NCBI GenBank assembly: GCA_963833375.1
Contig: CAWHXR010000010.1
Coordinates: 1-64,000 of the forward strand
DNA: 64,000 nucleotides
DNA from: DASUPK01 sp963833375
Lineage (GTDB): Bacteria > Actinomycetota > Thermoleophilia > Solirubrobacterales > 70-9
Direction of reading: 5' to 3'
Shown one piece after another: positions 20,399-36,002 of this stretch (its first letter is position 1; the number at the start of each line of letters is the position of its first letter). The notes beneath the pieces were generated by a model. That model made no database searches. It saw only the letters and a program-made list of their open reading frames with translations, and had not been told where the DNA came from. The position numbers and the translations under genes are program-made.

Positions 20399-21680
20399 AT
20401 GAGCACAGCCCTCACCCGCATCGAACGTCCCCGGACCGATTCCGATCAGCGGGTTCATCGCGTCGGCGTCGAGCGCCGAGGACCAATACTGATAGCGGCC
20501 GTTGCCGCAGGCGCTCGAGAAGCGCTCGGCCCCTGAGACTGCCGCTCGGGGAGCCTTGAATCGTGCCAGGCATTGGAGAGCCGATCGGGCAGCGCCGCTC
20601 GCCAGACCGAGCGCGAGTGCCGCCGTCAGCCAGGCCGCCGGCCAGCAGGGCCGCCGCCTCCCGCGAGATCCTCGGCCTGGGCCAGAGCCCGTGCCGGACC
20701 GCGAGGCCGAGCGCCACCCTGAGCAGGGCCACACCCGCGCAGACGATCAGCACCACTGCCAGCATCTCGTCTCCCTGCCGCGCGGCGGTCGCGTTCTGGA
20801 GATTGTCCTCGAGCGCGCCCCGCTGGGTCGCCGCCGCGATCGCGAGCGCCGCGCCGGCGGCGCCGAGCGCGAGGGTGGGCAGCACCTCCAGCCGGCGCGG
20901 GTGGAGGGCGAGGAGGACGGCGAGGGCGACCGCGATCTCGATCGCCCCTCCGCGGGAGAGCGTGTAGTAGGCGGTGAGCGCCATCACCGGGAGGGCGGCC
21001 GTCGCCAGCGCCTGGCTGATCAGGCGGCGCGACTCGACGGCGACGCACGAGCACCAGCGGGATGCCCAGCGCCATCAGGGCGGCGAGGCCGTTCCAGTAG
21101 TTGAGCGGGTAGGCGAGCCGGTCCCCGACGCCAGGCAGGAAGGCTCCGACCTGGTCCTTGGGAACCAGGAGGGCTCGAGGCGCGAGAGCAGGGCAAGGAC
21201 GCCGACCAGGGCGATCGCCGAGCCGACCGCGCGCACGGTCCTCCGCAGCGCCTCGCGATCCTGGGCCGAGAGCGAGAGCGCCAGCACGCCCAGCGAAGGT
21301 GAGGACGCGGCCGACCTCCTCCACGCTTCGCTCGCTGCTCTCCGACCAGGAGATCCCGAGGGCGGTCCAGACCGCGAAGGCGAGCAGGAGGGCGAGGCCG
21401 ACCTGCTCCGCGCGCCCCAGCGGGCGCACCGGGAGAACCCCGACCAGGGCGCCGAGCAGCACGATCCACCAGATGGCCACCCCCACCTCGCTGCGGACGA
21501 CGACGTCGTAGCCGCCGCCCTCGAGCGCCAGATAGAGGACCAGGGCGAAGGGCAGAACCGTGCTGGCGAGGATCGGGCCGAGCCGCTCGCGGTAGTCGCC
21601 AGCTCCGCGAGGAGGGGAAGCCGGCCAAGCCCGCCGATCTCCCCGCGCGCGGCACGTGCACTCTCAGCAGGCGGCGCCAT
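20375..21680 (-). pseudogene. O-antigen ligase/polymerase-like gene, cassette copy B, 3'-truncated
   Basis: The start at 21680 (MAPPAESARAARGEIGGLGR) matches copy A. Segments across frames repeat copy A: WWIVLLGALVGVLPVRPLGR, YPLNYWNGLAALMALGIP, TAYYTLSRGGAIEIAVA and GIGPGTFD. Similarity to copy A stops at 20423. The HNxYLxxxxExG motif and the TPR-like tail present in copy A are missing, and the frame ends at 20375 in sequence shared with the GT4 remnant. Loss of the last periplasmic region should inactivate it. At least four frame changes are also present. Confidence 0.72.
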
Positions 21681-21713
21681 GGCAACGATTGATACGCGCC
21701 TCCGGCTCGGATC

Positions 21714-21763
21714 CTGACGCCTGCTGTCAGTCCTCCGCCGCGCGATCCGTATGTACGGGGGTG
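21714..21763 (+). promoter_or_regulatory. Palindromic operator-like site and leaderless promoter, copy B
   Basis: CTGAC-GCCTGCT-GTCAG (21714-21730) matches copy A, with a spacer one base longer. TATGTA at 21750-21755 lies five bases before GTG at 21761. Conservation of both parts across diverged duplicates supports function. Direct upstream -35 sequence is unclear. Confidence 0.5.
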
Positions 21764-22237
21764 CGCGGGATAGTCGTCACCTGCCTTGCTTGCCCTGGCC
21801 CTGCCGGCCGCCGCGGGCGCGCAGGACGTGCCTCCCGGGAACTCCGGCGTCGACCAGTACCAGGAGAGCATCCCCGGGGTGGGCGGCAACCGGCCCACCG
21901 GCCCGAACGGCTCGGGAGCGGGCAAACGGGACCGCTGTCGGGAGTCGCTCGGGACCGGTGCTGCAGGGCGGCTGGATCGCGGGTCTCGCCCGAGCACCGT
22001 GCGAAGGCTCGACAAGCTCGGGCCGGACGGGAAGGGCGACCGCCGCCGTCGCGCGCCGCGACCGGCCCCGGGCCGCTCGCAGGAGGGTTCGGCGGCGCGT
22101 CCCCGAGTCATCCTCCGGTGACTCCGGCCCCGGCATGGGTTGGGCCCTGCCGGTCATCCTCGCGCTCGCTCTGGCCGGCGCCCTCGCATGGGGTGTTCCG
22201 TTGCGCGGCGCGGGGAACGCCCCCGGGCGCCGCGTGA
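21761..22237 (+). CDS. Small secreted/membrane-anchored protein, cassette copy B (frameshifted)
   Basis: GTG at 21761 starts MRGIVVT. After a shift the signal-peptide core LLALALPAAAGAQ follows, then VPPGNSGVDQYQESIPGVGG, a Gly/Asn-rich stretch and STVRRLDKLGPDGKGD. The C-terminal helix ALPVILALALAGALAWGVPL is in another frame and leads to a TGA at 22235-22237. Residues around the NSG-hydrophobic-DQYQESIPG motif are the best conserved between copies A and B, while the middle has diverged. Function unknown. It precedes the glycosidase by 15 bp, so the two are co-transcribed. Confidence 0.55.
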   Translation: MRGIVVTCLACPGPAGRRGRAGRASRELRRRPVPGEHPRGGRQPAHRPERLGSGQTGPLSGVARDRCCRAAGSRVSPEHRAKARQARAGREGRPPPSRAATGPGPLAGGFGGASPSHPPVTPAPAWVGPCRSSSRSLWPAPSHGVFRCAARGTPPGAA

Positions 22238-22252
22238 GGCGCCGCTTCGCTG

Positions 22253-23719
22253 ATGGCGAGGCGGCAGGGTGCGGGCGGGTCGCCGTGCTCGCGGCCTTGC
22301 ATCCTGCCTTGCGTGCTCGCCCAGCCAGCGCGCGTCGCGAAGCGCGGCCTCGTGACGGGCTTCGCGGATGCGGCTCTCTACGTGTCCGCCGATCCGGCCG
22401 AGCGGGCCACCTGGCTGGACCGGACCGTGGAATCGAGGGCCGGGATCGTGCGCATCAATCGTCTCTGGGCGACCGTCGCGGGGGCTGCGCCGCCTGTGGA
22501 TCCCTCGAATCCCGCCAGCGCCTCCTACGACTTCTCGGCGATCGACGCGGCGGTGCGGGATGCCGAGGCGCGGCGGTCTCGGCGTGCTGCTGACCGTCTC
22601 GGACGCCCCGGCTTGGGCGGAGGGACCGGGGCGCCCGCCGTCGGCACAGCCGGGCACCTGGAAGCCGAACCCCTCCGATCTCGCCGACTTCATGCGGGCG
22701 GTCGCGGCCCGCTACTCGGGTGGCTTCGACCCCGACGGGCCAGGCCCCGCGCCGCCGCTCCCCGCCGTGCAGGCGCTCCAGGTCTGGAACGAGCCCAACA
22801 TCTACACCAACCTGACGCCGCAGTACGAGGGGCAGACGGCGGTCAGCCCCGACCTACTACCGGGAGATGCTGAACGCCGCGTACGCGGCGGTGAAGGCGG
22901 TCGACCCGAGGATGCTCGTGGTCACCGCCGGAACGCTCGCCTATGGAGATCCCCCGGGCGGCAACCGGATGCGCCCGGTGACGTTCTGGCGAGAGGCGCT
23001 GTGCGCGAGCCCGGCGAAGAAGAAGCGGAAGCACAAGAAGAAGAGGCATGCCGCGAAGCGCAGAGTGGTCGAGGCGAGAGTGCGGCTGCCAGGCGAAGTT
23101 CGACGTCCTCGCCCACCACCCGATCAACACCAGCGGGGGGCCGCAGCGGCACGCAATCAACCGGACGACGCCTCCAGCGCGGACCTGGACCGGATCGTGC
23201 GGGTGCTGCGCGCCGCCGAGCGCGCCGGGACGGTGCTGCCGGGCCGGCATCCGCTCTGGGCGACCGAGAGTGGTGGGACAGCAACCCGCCGAACTCCGCC
23301 GGCGCCCCGCTGGGTCGCCAGGCGCGCTGGATCGAGCAGGCGATGTACCTGGCCTGGAAGGACGGCGCCAGCGTCGTCGATCAACCTCGAGATTCGCGAC
23401 TCGACGAGCGGGCCCCATGATGGCCGCGGCGGGCGCCGACTCCGGCATCTTCTTCGCGAACGGTCAGCCCAAGCCCGCATTCACGGCGTTCCGCTTCCCG
23501 TTCGTGGCCGATCGGAGCGGCAAGCGCCCGCTGCGCGCCTGGGGCAAGGCTCCGGCCGGGGGCAAGCTGGTGATCCAGCGAAAGCGCGGCGGGCGGTGGG
23601 TGGCGGTGAAGAAGCTCAGGGTGGGCGCAGGGGCGGTGTTCGTCACAAAGCTGCCGTTGCGCGGTAGGCAGCGGCTGCGCGCGACGGTGGCCGGCAACCC
23701 CAGCCTGGTGTGGAAGTAG
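22253..23719 (+). CDS. Secreted clan GH-A-like glycoside hydrolase, cassette copy B (frameshifted)
   Basis: ATG at 22253 (MARRQGAG...) leads through a probable signal peptide to KRGLVTGFADAALYVSADPA, RTVESRAGIVRINRLWATVA, YDFSAIDAAVRDAEARR, LGVLLTVSDAPAWAEGPGRP, LQVWNEPNIYTNLTP with the NEP acid/base motif, YREMLNAAYAAVKAVDPRML, FDVLAHHPINTSGGP, HPLWATE then WWDSNPPN at the nucleophile strand, WIEQAMYLAWKDGASVV and GADSGIFFANGQPKPAFTAF. A Lys-rich insertion (AKKKRKHKKKR) interrupts the barrel as in copy A. A C-terminal beta module ends at TAG 23717-23719. Five or so frame changes are needed. The fold call is firm; the substrate is unknown. Confidence 0.7.
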
Positions 23720-23838
23720 GCGGCGAGTCGCGAAGCGCTCCCCGGGCCGAGTGGGCTCCTCGGTGGGAGGCCCGCACTGCTCGCTGGCCTCGCGTGCGGC
23801 TCGCTGCGCGGGATGTGAACCCGGTCGACGGTCCCGAT

Positions 23839-24076
23839 TGATGACTGGAACCAGGCCAACACCGAGCAGCGCCTCGGCCCGATCGAGGAGCTGCGGAACT
23901 TCGCCGGCGGACCGGTGGTCGGGAACAGCGCCTCCTCGCCATCGGGAGGGGGGGGTGCTCGACGACGAGCAAGCCTACGAGCTCTTCAACGACTACTGCA
24001 AGGCAACCTTCGCCGGGCTTCAAGCCCTACGAGCGTCTACGAGCGGGCGGCCGCCTTCGCCGGCCAGCAGCAATAG
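23839..24076 (+). pseudogene. 3' remnant of an unidentified gene
   Basis: Across three frames the DNA reads DDWNQANTEQRLGPIEELRN, FAGGPVVGNSAS, VLDDEQAYELFNDYCKATFA and FKPYERVYERAAAFAGQQQ with TAG at 24074-24076. Codon use is that of real coding sequence. There is no visible start or N-terminal domain, so it is a 3' fragment at the right edge of cassette B, parallel to the acyl-CoA dehydrogenase remnant at the edge of cassette A. I do not recognise the family. The rest of 23720-24160 shows no gene; a run of T follows at 24138-24145. Confidence 0.5.
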
Positions 24077-24160
24077 GCGGATCACGATCCTGTCCGGCGT
24101 CGCTATTCTTGGAATCACCTCGTGCCTCGGCCGGGGGTTTTTTTCTGTCCGGCCGCGCAT

Positions 24161-24193
24161 GGATCCGGCGGCGGTTTTGTGGCCGCCGTTTGT
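24161..24193. repeat. Short GC-stem/T-loop repeat upstream of rpmG
   Basis: GATCCGGCGGCGGTTTTGTG followed by GCCGCC forms a GGCGGC/GCCGCC stem with a T-rich loop. The same sequence occurs before tuf (41628-41659) and, in the opposite orientation, inside rpoB, rplD and rplV. It lies 28 bp upstream of the rpmG start and could be part of the promoter or leader region. Confidence 0.5.
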
Positions 24194-24220
24194 GGCAAAG
24201 CGAAGTGAAGTTGAGGAGAC

Positions 24221-24382
24221 ATGGCCTCTGATGTTCGAATCGGCGTGACGCTCGCCTGTGAGGAGTGCAAGCGCCGCAACTACGAGACGAACAAGTCCCG
24301 GCGCAACACGCCGGACCGGATCGAGATCCGGAAGTTCTGTCGTTGGTGCGGGCGGCACACCCCACACAAGGAGACGCGCTGA
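24221..24382 (+). CDS. rpmG: Ribosomal protein L33 (bL33), zinc-binding form
   Basis: This is an intact 53-residue protein: MASDVRIGVTLACEECKRRN, YETNKSRRNTPDR, FCRWCGRHTPHKETR. The two CxxC pairs (CEEC and CRWC) mark the zinc-binding C+ paralog. ATG at 24221 has GAGGAG 8 bp upstream. L33 sits near the E site of the 50S subunit. Its place directly before secE-nusG is standard in Actinobacteria. Confidence 0.97.
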   Translation: MASDVRIGVTLACEECKRRNYETNKSRRNTPDRIEIRKFCRWCGRHTPHKETR

Positions 24383-24413
24383 TGTCCCCTACATATAGGG
24401 AGCCCCGCTAGGC

Positions 24414-25057
24414 GTGGCCAAGACCAGAGCACAGCGAAAGGCGGAGCGCCGCCGGCGCCAGCAGAGCAGCAGCAGCGCGAGGGCGGCGGCGCGCTCGAGC
24501 GCGACCAGGCCGAGCGCGAGCAGGAGGAGCGCGCCCAGGAGGACACCCAGCATGGGGTCTCCGGCGAGGTCGCCGAGGCCGAGGCGGTGCTGCGCACCGG
24601 CGCGCACACCGAGGACTACGGCGAGACCGTCGAGGCGCCCCCGGAGACCGGGGGCGATGGCTCTCCGGTGCCGGGTGTGCTTCCCGCCCCGGTTCGACCC
24701 GAGCCGCCGACGCCGGAGGCGCCGGCCCCGTCGCGCGCCGACGTCGGTCGCGTCGGCGAGGCTCCGGCCGAGCCGCGCGAGAGCCGCCGGGAGCGCCGCC
24801 AGCGCGAGAAGGAGGAGCGGCGGAAGGCCCGCGCCAAGGAGCTTCAGAAGGGTCAGGCCGAGAAGGCCACGAAGCGCCGCGGCGCCGTCATCGGATTCCT
24901 GCTCTCATGCTGGGCCGAGCTCAAGCGCGTGCAGTGGCCGGACCGCGACACGCTGGTCCAGGCCTCGGCCGTGACCTTCATCTTCGTGGCGATCATGGCC
25001 GCCTACCTCGGTGCCCTCGACGCCGCATTCAACTGGTTCGTCAAGCAGCTTCTCTAG
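24414..25057 (+). CDS. secE: Preprotein translocase subunit SecE with long charged N-terminus (one frameshift as sequenced)
   Basis: This is the small essential SecYEG subunit. GTG at 24414 begins MAKTRAQRKAERRRRQ. A one-base shift near 24455-24465 is needed to reach EQQQREGGGALERDQAEREQ and the rest. The conserved SecE core is at the C-terminus: KRRGAVIGFLLSCWAELKRV then QWPDRDTLVQASAVTFIFVA and one transmembrane helix ending at TAG 25057. The N-terminal extension of about 140 residues is charged and low-complexity, unusual for a protein whose core is 60 residues. Since secE is essential, the frameshift is probably a sequence error, or a downstream start is used. Confidence 0.88.
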
Positions 25058-25077
25058 GCGGACCCAAGGAGACGACG

Positions 25078-25599
25078 ATGTTTCGCTGGTACGTGATCAA
25101 CACCTACTCCGGGCACGAGAACAAGGTCAAGCAGAACCTCGAGCACCGTGTCCACACGATGGGCCAGGAGCGCAACGTCCGCCAGGTCGTCGTCCCGACC
25201 GAGCAGATCTCGGAGATGAAGGACGGCCAGAAGGTGCAGTCCGAGAAGCGCACGATGCCCGGCTATGTCCTCGTCAACATGGAGATGACCGACGACGCCT
25301 GGGGGCTGGTCAAGAACACCCCCGGCGTGACCGGCTTCGTGGGCTCGCGCAACAAGCCGATCCCACTCTCGAAGGTCGAGGTCGATCGCCTGCTCCATCG
25401 CGAGACCGCCGAGCGCCCGCGGACGCGCGCCCAGTTCTCGATCGGCGAGTCCATCAAGGTGATCTCGGGTCCGCTGGCCGACTTCTCCGGCGAGATCGCC
25501 GAGATCAACGACGACGCCGCGAAGCTCAAGGTGCTGGTCTCGATCTTCGGGCGCGAGACGCCGGTCGAGGTCAACTACGACCAGGTCAAGAAGATCTAG
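25078..25599 (+). CDS. nusG: Transcription termination/antitermination factor NusG
   Basis: This is an intact 173-residue protein. The N-terminal NGN domain starts MFRWYVINTYSGHENKVKQN, with the usual W-Y-V-I-x-T-Y-S-G-x-E and MPGYVLVNMEM. The C-terminal KOW domain begins near residue 120 (GESIKVISGPLADFSGEIAE). It binds RNA polymerase clamp helices and links to Rho or S10. A good ribosome binding site (AAGGAGA) precedes ATG at 25078. It lies 20 bp after secE. Confidence 0.97.
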   Translation: MFRWYVINTYSGHENKVKQNLEHRVHTMGQERNVRQVVVPTEQISEMKDGQKVQSEKRTMPGYVLVNMEMTDDAWGLVKNTPGVTGFVGSRNKPIPLSKVEVDRLLHRETAERPRTRAQFSIGESIKVISGPLADFSGEIAEINDDAAKLKVLVSIFGRETPVEVNYDQVKKI

Positions 25600-25611
25600 G
25601 GTCCCGGAGCC

Positions 25612-26040
25612 GTGGCGAAGAAGGTCCTCACCCAGATCAAGCTGCAGATCCCGGCCGGCGCCGCGAACCCCGCGCCCCCGGTCGGCCCCGCGCTGGGCCA
25701 GCACGGGGTCAACATCATGGAGTTCTGCAAGGCCTTCAACGCGCAGACCCAGCAGGACACCGGGACCATCATCCCCGTCGAGATCACGGTCTTCGAGGAC
25801 CGCTCCTTCGACTTCATCACCAAGACCCCGCCGGCAGCCATCCTGATCAAGGAGGCCGCCGGGCTCGAGAAGGGATCGGGTGAGCCCCACAGCGTCAAGG
25901 TCGGCTCGATCACCGTGGACCAGGCGCGTCAGATCGCCGAGCGCAAGATGCCGGACCTGAACGCCAACGACATCGACGCGGCCACCAAGATCATCGCCGG
26001 CACCGCCCGGTCGATGGGCGTGACCGTGGAGGGGATGTGA
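25612..26040 (+). CDS. rplK: Ribosomal protein L11 (uL11)
   Basis: This is a 142-residue protein with GTG start at 25612. It shows AKKVLTQIKLQIPAGAANPA PPVGPALGQHGVNIM (the switch region binding 23S rRNA near the GTPase centre) and KTPPAAILIKEAAG. Length and motifs are standard. It lies 12 bp after nusG and is co-transcribed with rplA. Confidence 0.97.
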   Translation: MAKKVLTQIKLQIPAGAANPAPPVGPALGQHGVNIMEFCKAFNAQTQQDTGTIIPVEITVFEDRSFDFITKTPPAAILIKEAAGLEKGSGEPHSVKVGSITVDQARQIAERKMPDLNANDIDAATKIIAGTARSMGVTVEGM

Positions 26041-26077
26041 GCATGGAGCGCAGCGAAATGCGAAGGAGGGTGTGCTG

Positions 26078-26895
26078 ATGGCTCGCGGCAAGCGCTACCG
26101 GGAGGCCTACGAGAAGATCGATCGCACCACGGCCTATCCGCCGGCGGAGGCGATCAGGCTGCTCAAGGAGACCGCCGGCGCCAAGTTCGACGAGACCGTC
26201 GAGCTGCACATCCGCCTCGGCGTCAACGTCCGCCACGCGGAGGAGCAGCTCCGCGGGACGCTGGCCCTCCCGAAGGGCCTGGGCAGGAACGTCACGATCG
26301 CCGTCTTCGCCGAGGGCGATCAGGCCCGCCAGGCGACCGAGGCCGGCGCCGACTTCGTCGGCTCCGACGACCTCGCCGAGCGGATCGAGGGCGGCTGGAC
26401 CGACTTCGACGTGGCGATCGCACACCCCTCGCAGATGCCCAAGGTCGGCAAGCTGGGGCGCGTCCTCGGGCCGCAGGGCAAGATGCCGAACCCCAAGGTC
26501 GGCACGGTCACCGAGGAGATCGCCAAGGCCGTCGACGAGGCCAAGGCGGGCAAGGTGGAGTACCGGACCGACCGCCAGGCGATCGTCCACCTGGCGATCG
26601 GGAAGACGAGCTTCGCCGAGACGGACCTGCTGGAGAACTACGCCGCGGTGATCGAGGAGGTCATCCGCGCCAAGCCGGCAGCCGCCAAGGGCCGCTACAT
26701 CCTCTCCATCACCGTGGCCACGACGATGGGCCCCGGTGTCCGCGTCGACCCGGCCCGCACCCGCCGCGGCGAGATCATGCTCGGCGCCGGCGCGGGATCC
26801 GCGGATGGCGGAGACGGGGGCGGAAAGCCCGGACACCTCAGCGGCGAAGCGAGGACGCCGCCGGCGAGGAGGCGGAGGAGCCCGCCACCGCCTAG
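26078..26895 (+). CDS. rplA: Ribosomal protein L1 (uL1), 3' end frameshifted
   Basis: From ATG 26078 (MARGKRYREAYEKIDRTTAY) the L1 fold is complete: FDETVELHIRLGVNVRHAEE, RGTLALPKGLGRNVTIAVFA, LGRVLGPQGKMPNPKVGT and SITVATTMGPGVRVDP. After VDPARTRR the frame stays open far past the end of the gene. A shift around 26770-26860 restores an acidic tail SEDAAGEEAEEPATA and a TAG at 26893-26895, in keeping with the acidic tails of other ribosomal proteins here. The open readthrough to 27277 overlaps the L10 leader and rplJ and is not believed. Confidence 0.92.
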
Positions 26896-26907
26896 ACTGA
26901 CCGGCAC

Positions 26908-27030
26908 ACAACTGCCGCCCGAGACCGCCGGCGGGACCCAGGTCCAGAAGTCCGGCGCAGGTGAGCGAGAGTCACCCGGTCTGTGGACCGCCCGCTCTGG
27001 CCCGCCTGCGTGCGGGTCTTTTGTTTGGCG
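26908..27030 (+). promoter_or_regulatory. L10 leader (autoregulatory RNA upstream of rplJ-rplL) with attenuator-like hairpin
   Basis: The region between rplA and rplJ matches the layout of the actinobacterial L10 leader that binds the L10-(L12)4 complex: CAACTGCCGCCCGAGACCGC followed by a GGCGGGACC/GGTCC helix and a GTGAGCGAGAGTCAC hairpin. It ends in CCCGC-CTGCGT-GCGGG (27001-27016) and TCTTTTG, an intrinsic terminator-like hairpin 30 bp before the rplJ start. This predicts feedback control of rplJL by attenuation or processing. The call rests on sequence layout and was not tested with a covariance model. Confidence 0.75.
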
Positions 27031-27054
27031 GGAGGCGGCGAGACAGAGAACGAA

Positions 27055-27777
27055 ATGGACAGAGAGCAGAAGACAGCAGTGGTGGCGGAGCTCGCCGAGG
27101 AGCTCAAGGGCGCGACGGCGATCTTCGCGGTCGACTACCGCGGGATCAGCGTGCCGCAGGCGGCCGAGCTCCGGGCCGGGCTGCGCGACGCCGAGGCCCG
27201 CTTCCGGGTCGTCAAGAACCGGCTCACGCTGCGAGCCGCGGACGCCGCCGGCACCGATGTCATCAAGGAGCACCTGAGCGGGCCCACCGCCCTCGCCCTG
27301 GTGAAGGGCGACGCAGCGCTCGCCGCCAAGACGCTGAGGCGGCTCGGCTCCGAGTGGCAGCTGCTCGACTACAAGGGCGGCCTGATGGATGGGGAGGAGC
27401 TCGACCCCGACTCCTTCAGCGCGATCGCCCGCCTGCCCGGGCGCGACGCGCTCAACGCCCAGCTCGCCGGCGTCGTCGCCAGCCCGCTGACCGGCCTGGT
27501 CCGCGGCCTGGGCTCGATGATCCAGGGCCTGGCCCTGCAGCTCGGCCAGATCGCCGAGCAGGGACTGGTCAGTGGAGAGGCCCCGGCCGCGGAGGAGCCC
27601 GCTCCGGACCCGGAGCCGACCGAGTCCCCCGAGGAGACCTCCGAGGAGGAGGCGCCGGAGGGCGAGGACGCGGGTCAGGGCGAGCCGACCGAGACCGGGG
27701 AGGGCGACCAGGACATCGGCGAGGAGCCCGCCACAGAGACTTCAGAGGATTCCGAGAACAAGGAGGACAGCGAGTAG
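27055..27777 (+). CDS. rplJ: Ribosomal protein L10 (uL10) with acidic C-terminal extension
   Basis: This is the stalk base protein. Residues 1-172 are the normal L10 (MDREQKTAVVAELAEELKGA, VDYRGISVPQAAELRAGLR, FRVVKNRLTLRAA, SGPTALAL, FSAIARLPGRDALNAQLAG). Residues 173-240 form an added Glu/Asp/Pro-rich tail (AAEEPAPDPEPTESPEETSE and on), 68 residues beyond the usual length. The helix that carries L7/L12 dimers lies just before this tail. ATG 27055 follows the leader, and the stop abuts rplL with no gap. Confidence 0.96.
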   Translation: MDREQKTAVVAELAEELKGATAIFAVDYRGISVPQAAELRAGLRDAEARFRVVKNRLTLRAADAAGTDVIKEHLSGPTALALVKGDAALAAKTLRRLGSEWQLLDYKGGLMDGEELDPDSFSAIARLPGRDALNAQLAGVVASPLTGLVRGLGSMIQGLALQLGQIAEQGLVSGEAPAAEEPAPDPEPTESPEETSEEEAPEGEDAGQGEPTETGEGDQDIGEEPATETSEDSENKEDSE

Positions 27778-28167
27778 ATGGCCACCAAGGTCACCACCGA
27801 AGATTGGATCGAGGAGCTCAAGGGCATCTCCGTGCTCGAGCTCTCCGAGCGCATCAAGGCGCTCGAGGAGGAGTTCGGCGTCTCAGCGACCGCGGTCGCC
27901 GCAGCCGCCCCCGCCGCCGCGGGGCCGGCCGGTGACGGTGCGGGCGAGGAGGAGGCCGGGACGGTTGACCTCGTCCTGACCGGAGCAGGAGAGAAGAAGA
28001 TCGGCGTGATCAAGGTCGTTCGCGCGGCCACCGGGCTCGGCCTCAAGGAGGCCAAGGCCCTGGTCGACGAGGCCCCCAAGCCCGTCAAGGAGGCCGTCGA
28101 GCGCGACGAGGCCGAGAGCCTGCTGAAGGAGATCGAGGAGGCCGGGGGCACCGCCGAGATCAAGTAA
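27778..28167 (+). CDS. rplL: Ribosomal protein L7/L12 (bL12)
   Basis: This is an intact 129-residue protein: N-terminal dimerisation helices (IEELKGISVLELSERIKALE), an Ala/Gly/Pro hinge (AAAAPAAAGPAGDGAG), and the C-terminal factor-binding domain with KKIGVIKVVRAATGLGLKEA KALVDEAPKPVKE. The start codon touches the rplJ stop, giving coupled translation. Multiple copies per ribosome recruit EF-Tu and EF-G. Confidence 0.97.
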   Translation: MATKVTTEDWIEELKGISVLELSERIKALEEEFGVSATAVAAAAPAAAGPAGDGAGEEEAGTVDLVLTGAGEKKIGVIKVVRAATGLGLKEAKALVDEAPKPVKEAVERDEAESLLKEIEEAGGTAEIK

Positions 28168-28250
28168 GAGCGAGCACGAAATTGCCCCGCACCGCCCGGA
28201 TTGGGAGTAAGATCCCCGCACGTGCCCCAGCCGGGGCGTGTTAGCAACCC

Positions 28251-28279
28251 TTGACCAAAAGGTTGCCGTGCGTTATTAT
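28251..28279 (+). promoter_or_regulatory. Strong sigma-70-type promoter for rpoB-rpoC
   Basis: TTGACC at 28251-28256 and TATTAT at 28274-28279 are separated by exactly 17 bp, near consensus for the housekeeping sigma factor. It lies 83 bp upstream of the rpoB start in the 195 bp rplL-rpoB gap. A short GCCCC-AGCC-GGGGC stem (28224-28237) precedes it. It would give rpoBC expression independent of the L10-L12 unit. Confidence 0.8.
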
Positions 28280-28362
28280 GCACGGTTCGCGCGCCGGTGA
28301 GCCCTGCTGCCCGATTCTTGCGCGGTCTCACAACCCTTCGAATACTTTGAGGAGTCGCCGAG

Positions 28363-36001
<7,639 letters not shown>

Positions 36002-36002
<1 letters not shown>

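Larger units (their letters stand above)
20423..23719. repeat. Cassette copy B of the 3.3 kb direct duplication
   Basis: This is the partner of 1071-4373, same orientation, about 19.35 kb away. It contains the truncated polymerase, the conserved palindrome and -10 region, the small secreted protein and the glycosidase. The left junction cuts the polymerase and abuts a truncated GT4 gene, so it looks like the recombination endpoint. The right side ends at the glycosidase stop. Confidence 0.85.

Noticed and set aside
26896..27277. Continuation of the rplA frame past the L1 domain to 27277
   Set aside because: It crosses the L10 leader and overlaps rplJ in another frame; sequence is low-complexity Pro/Arg and not conserved-looking.
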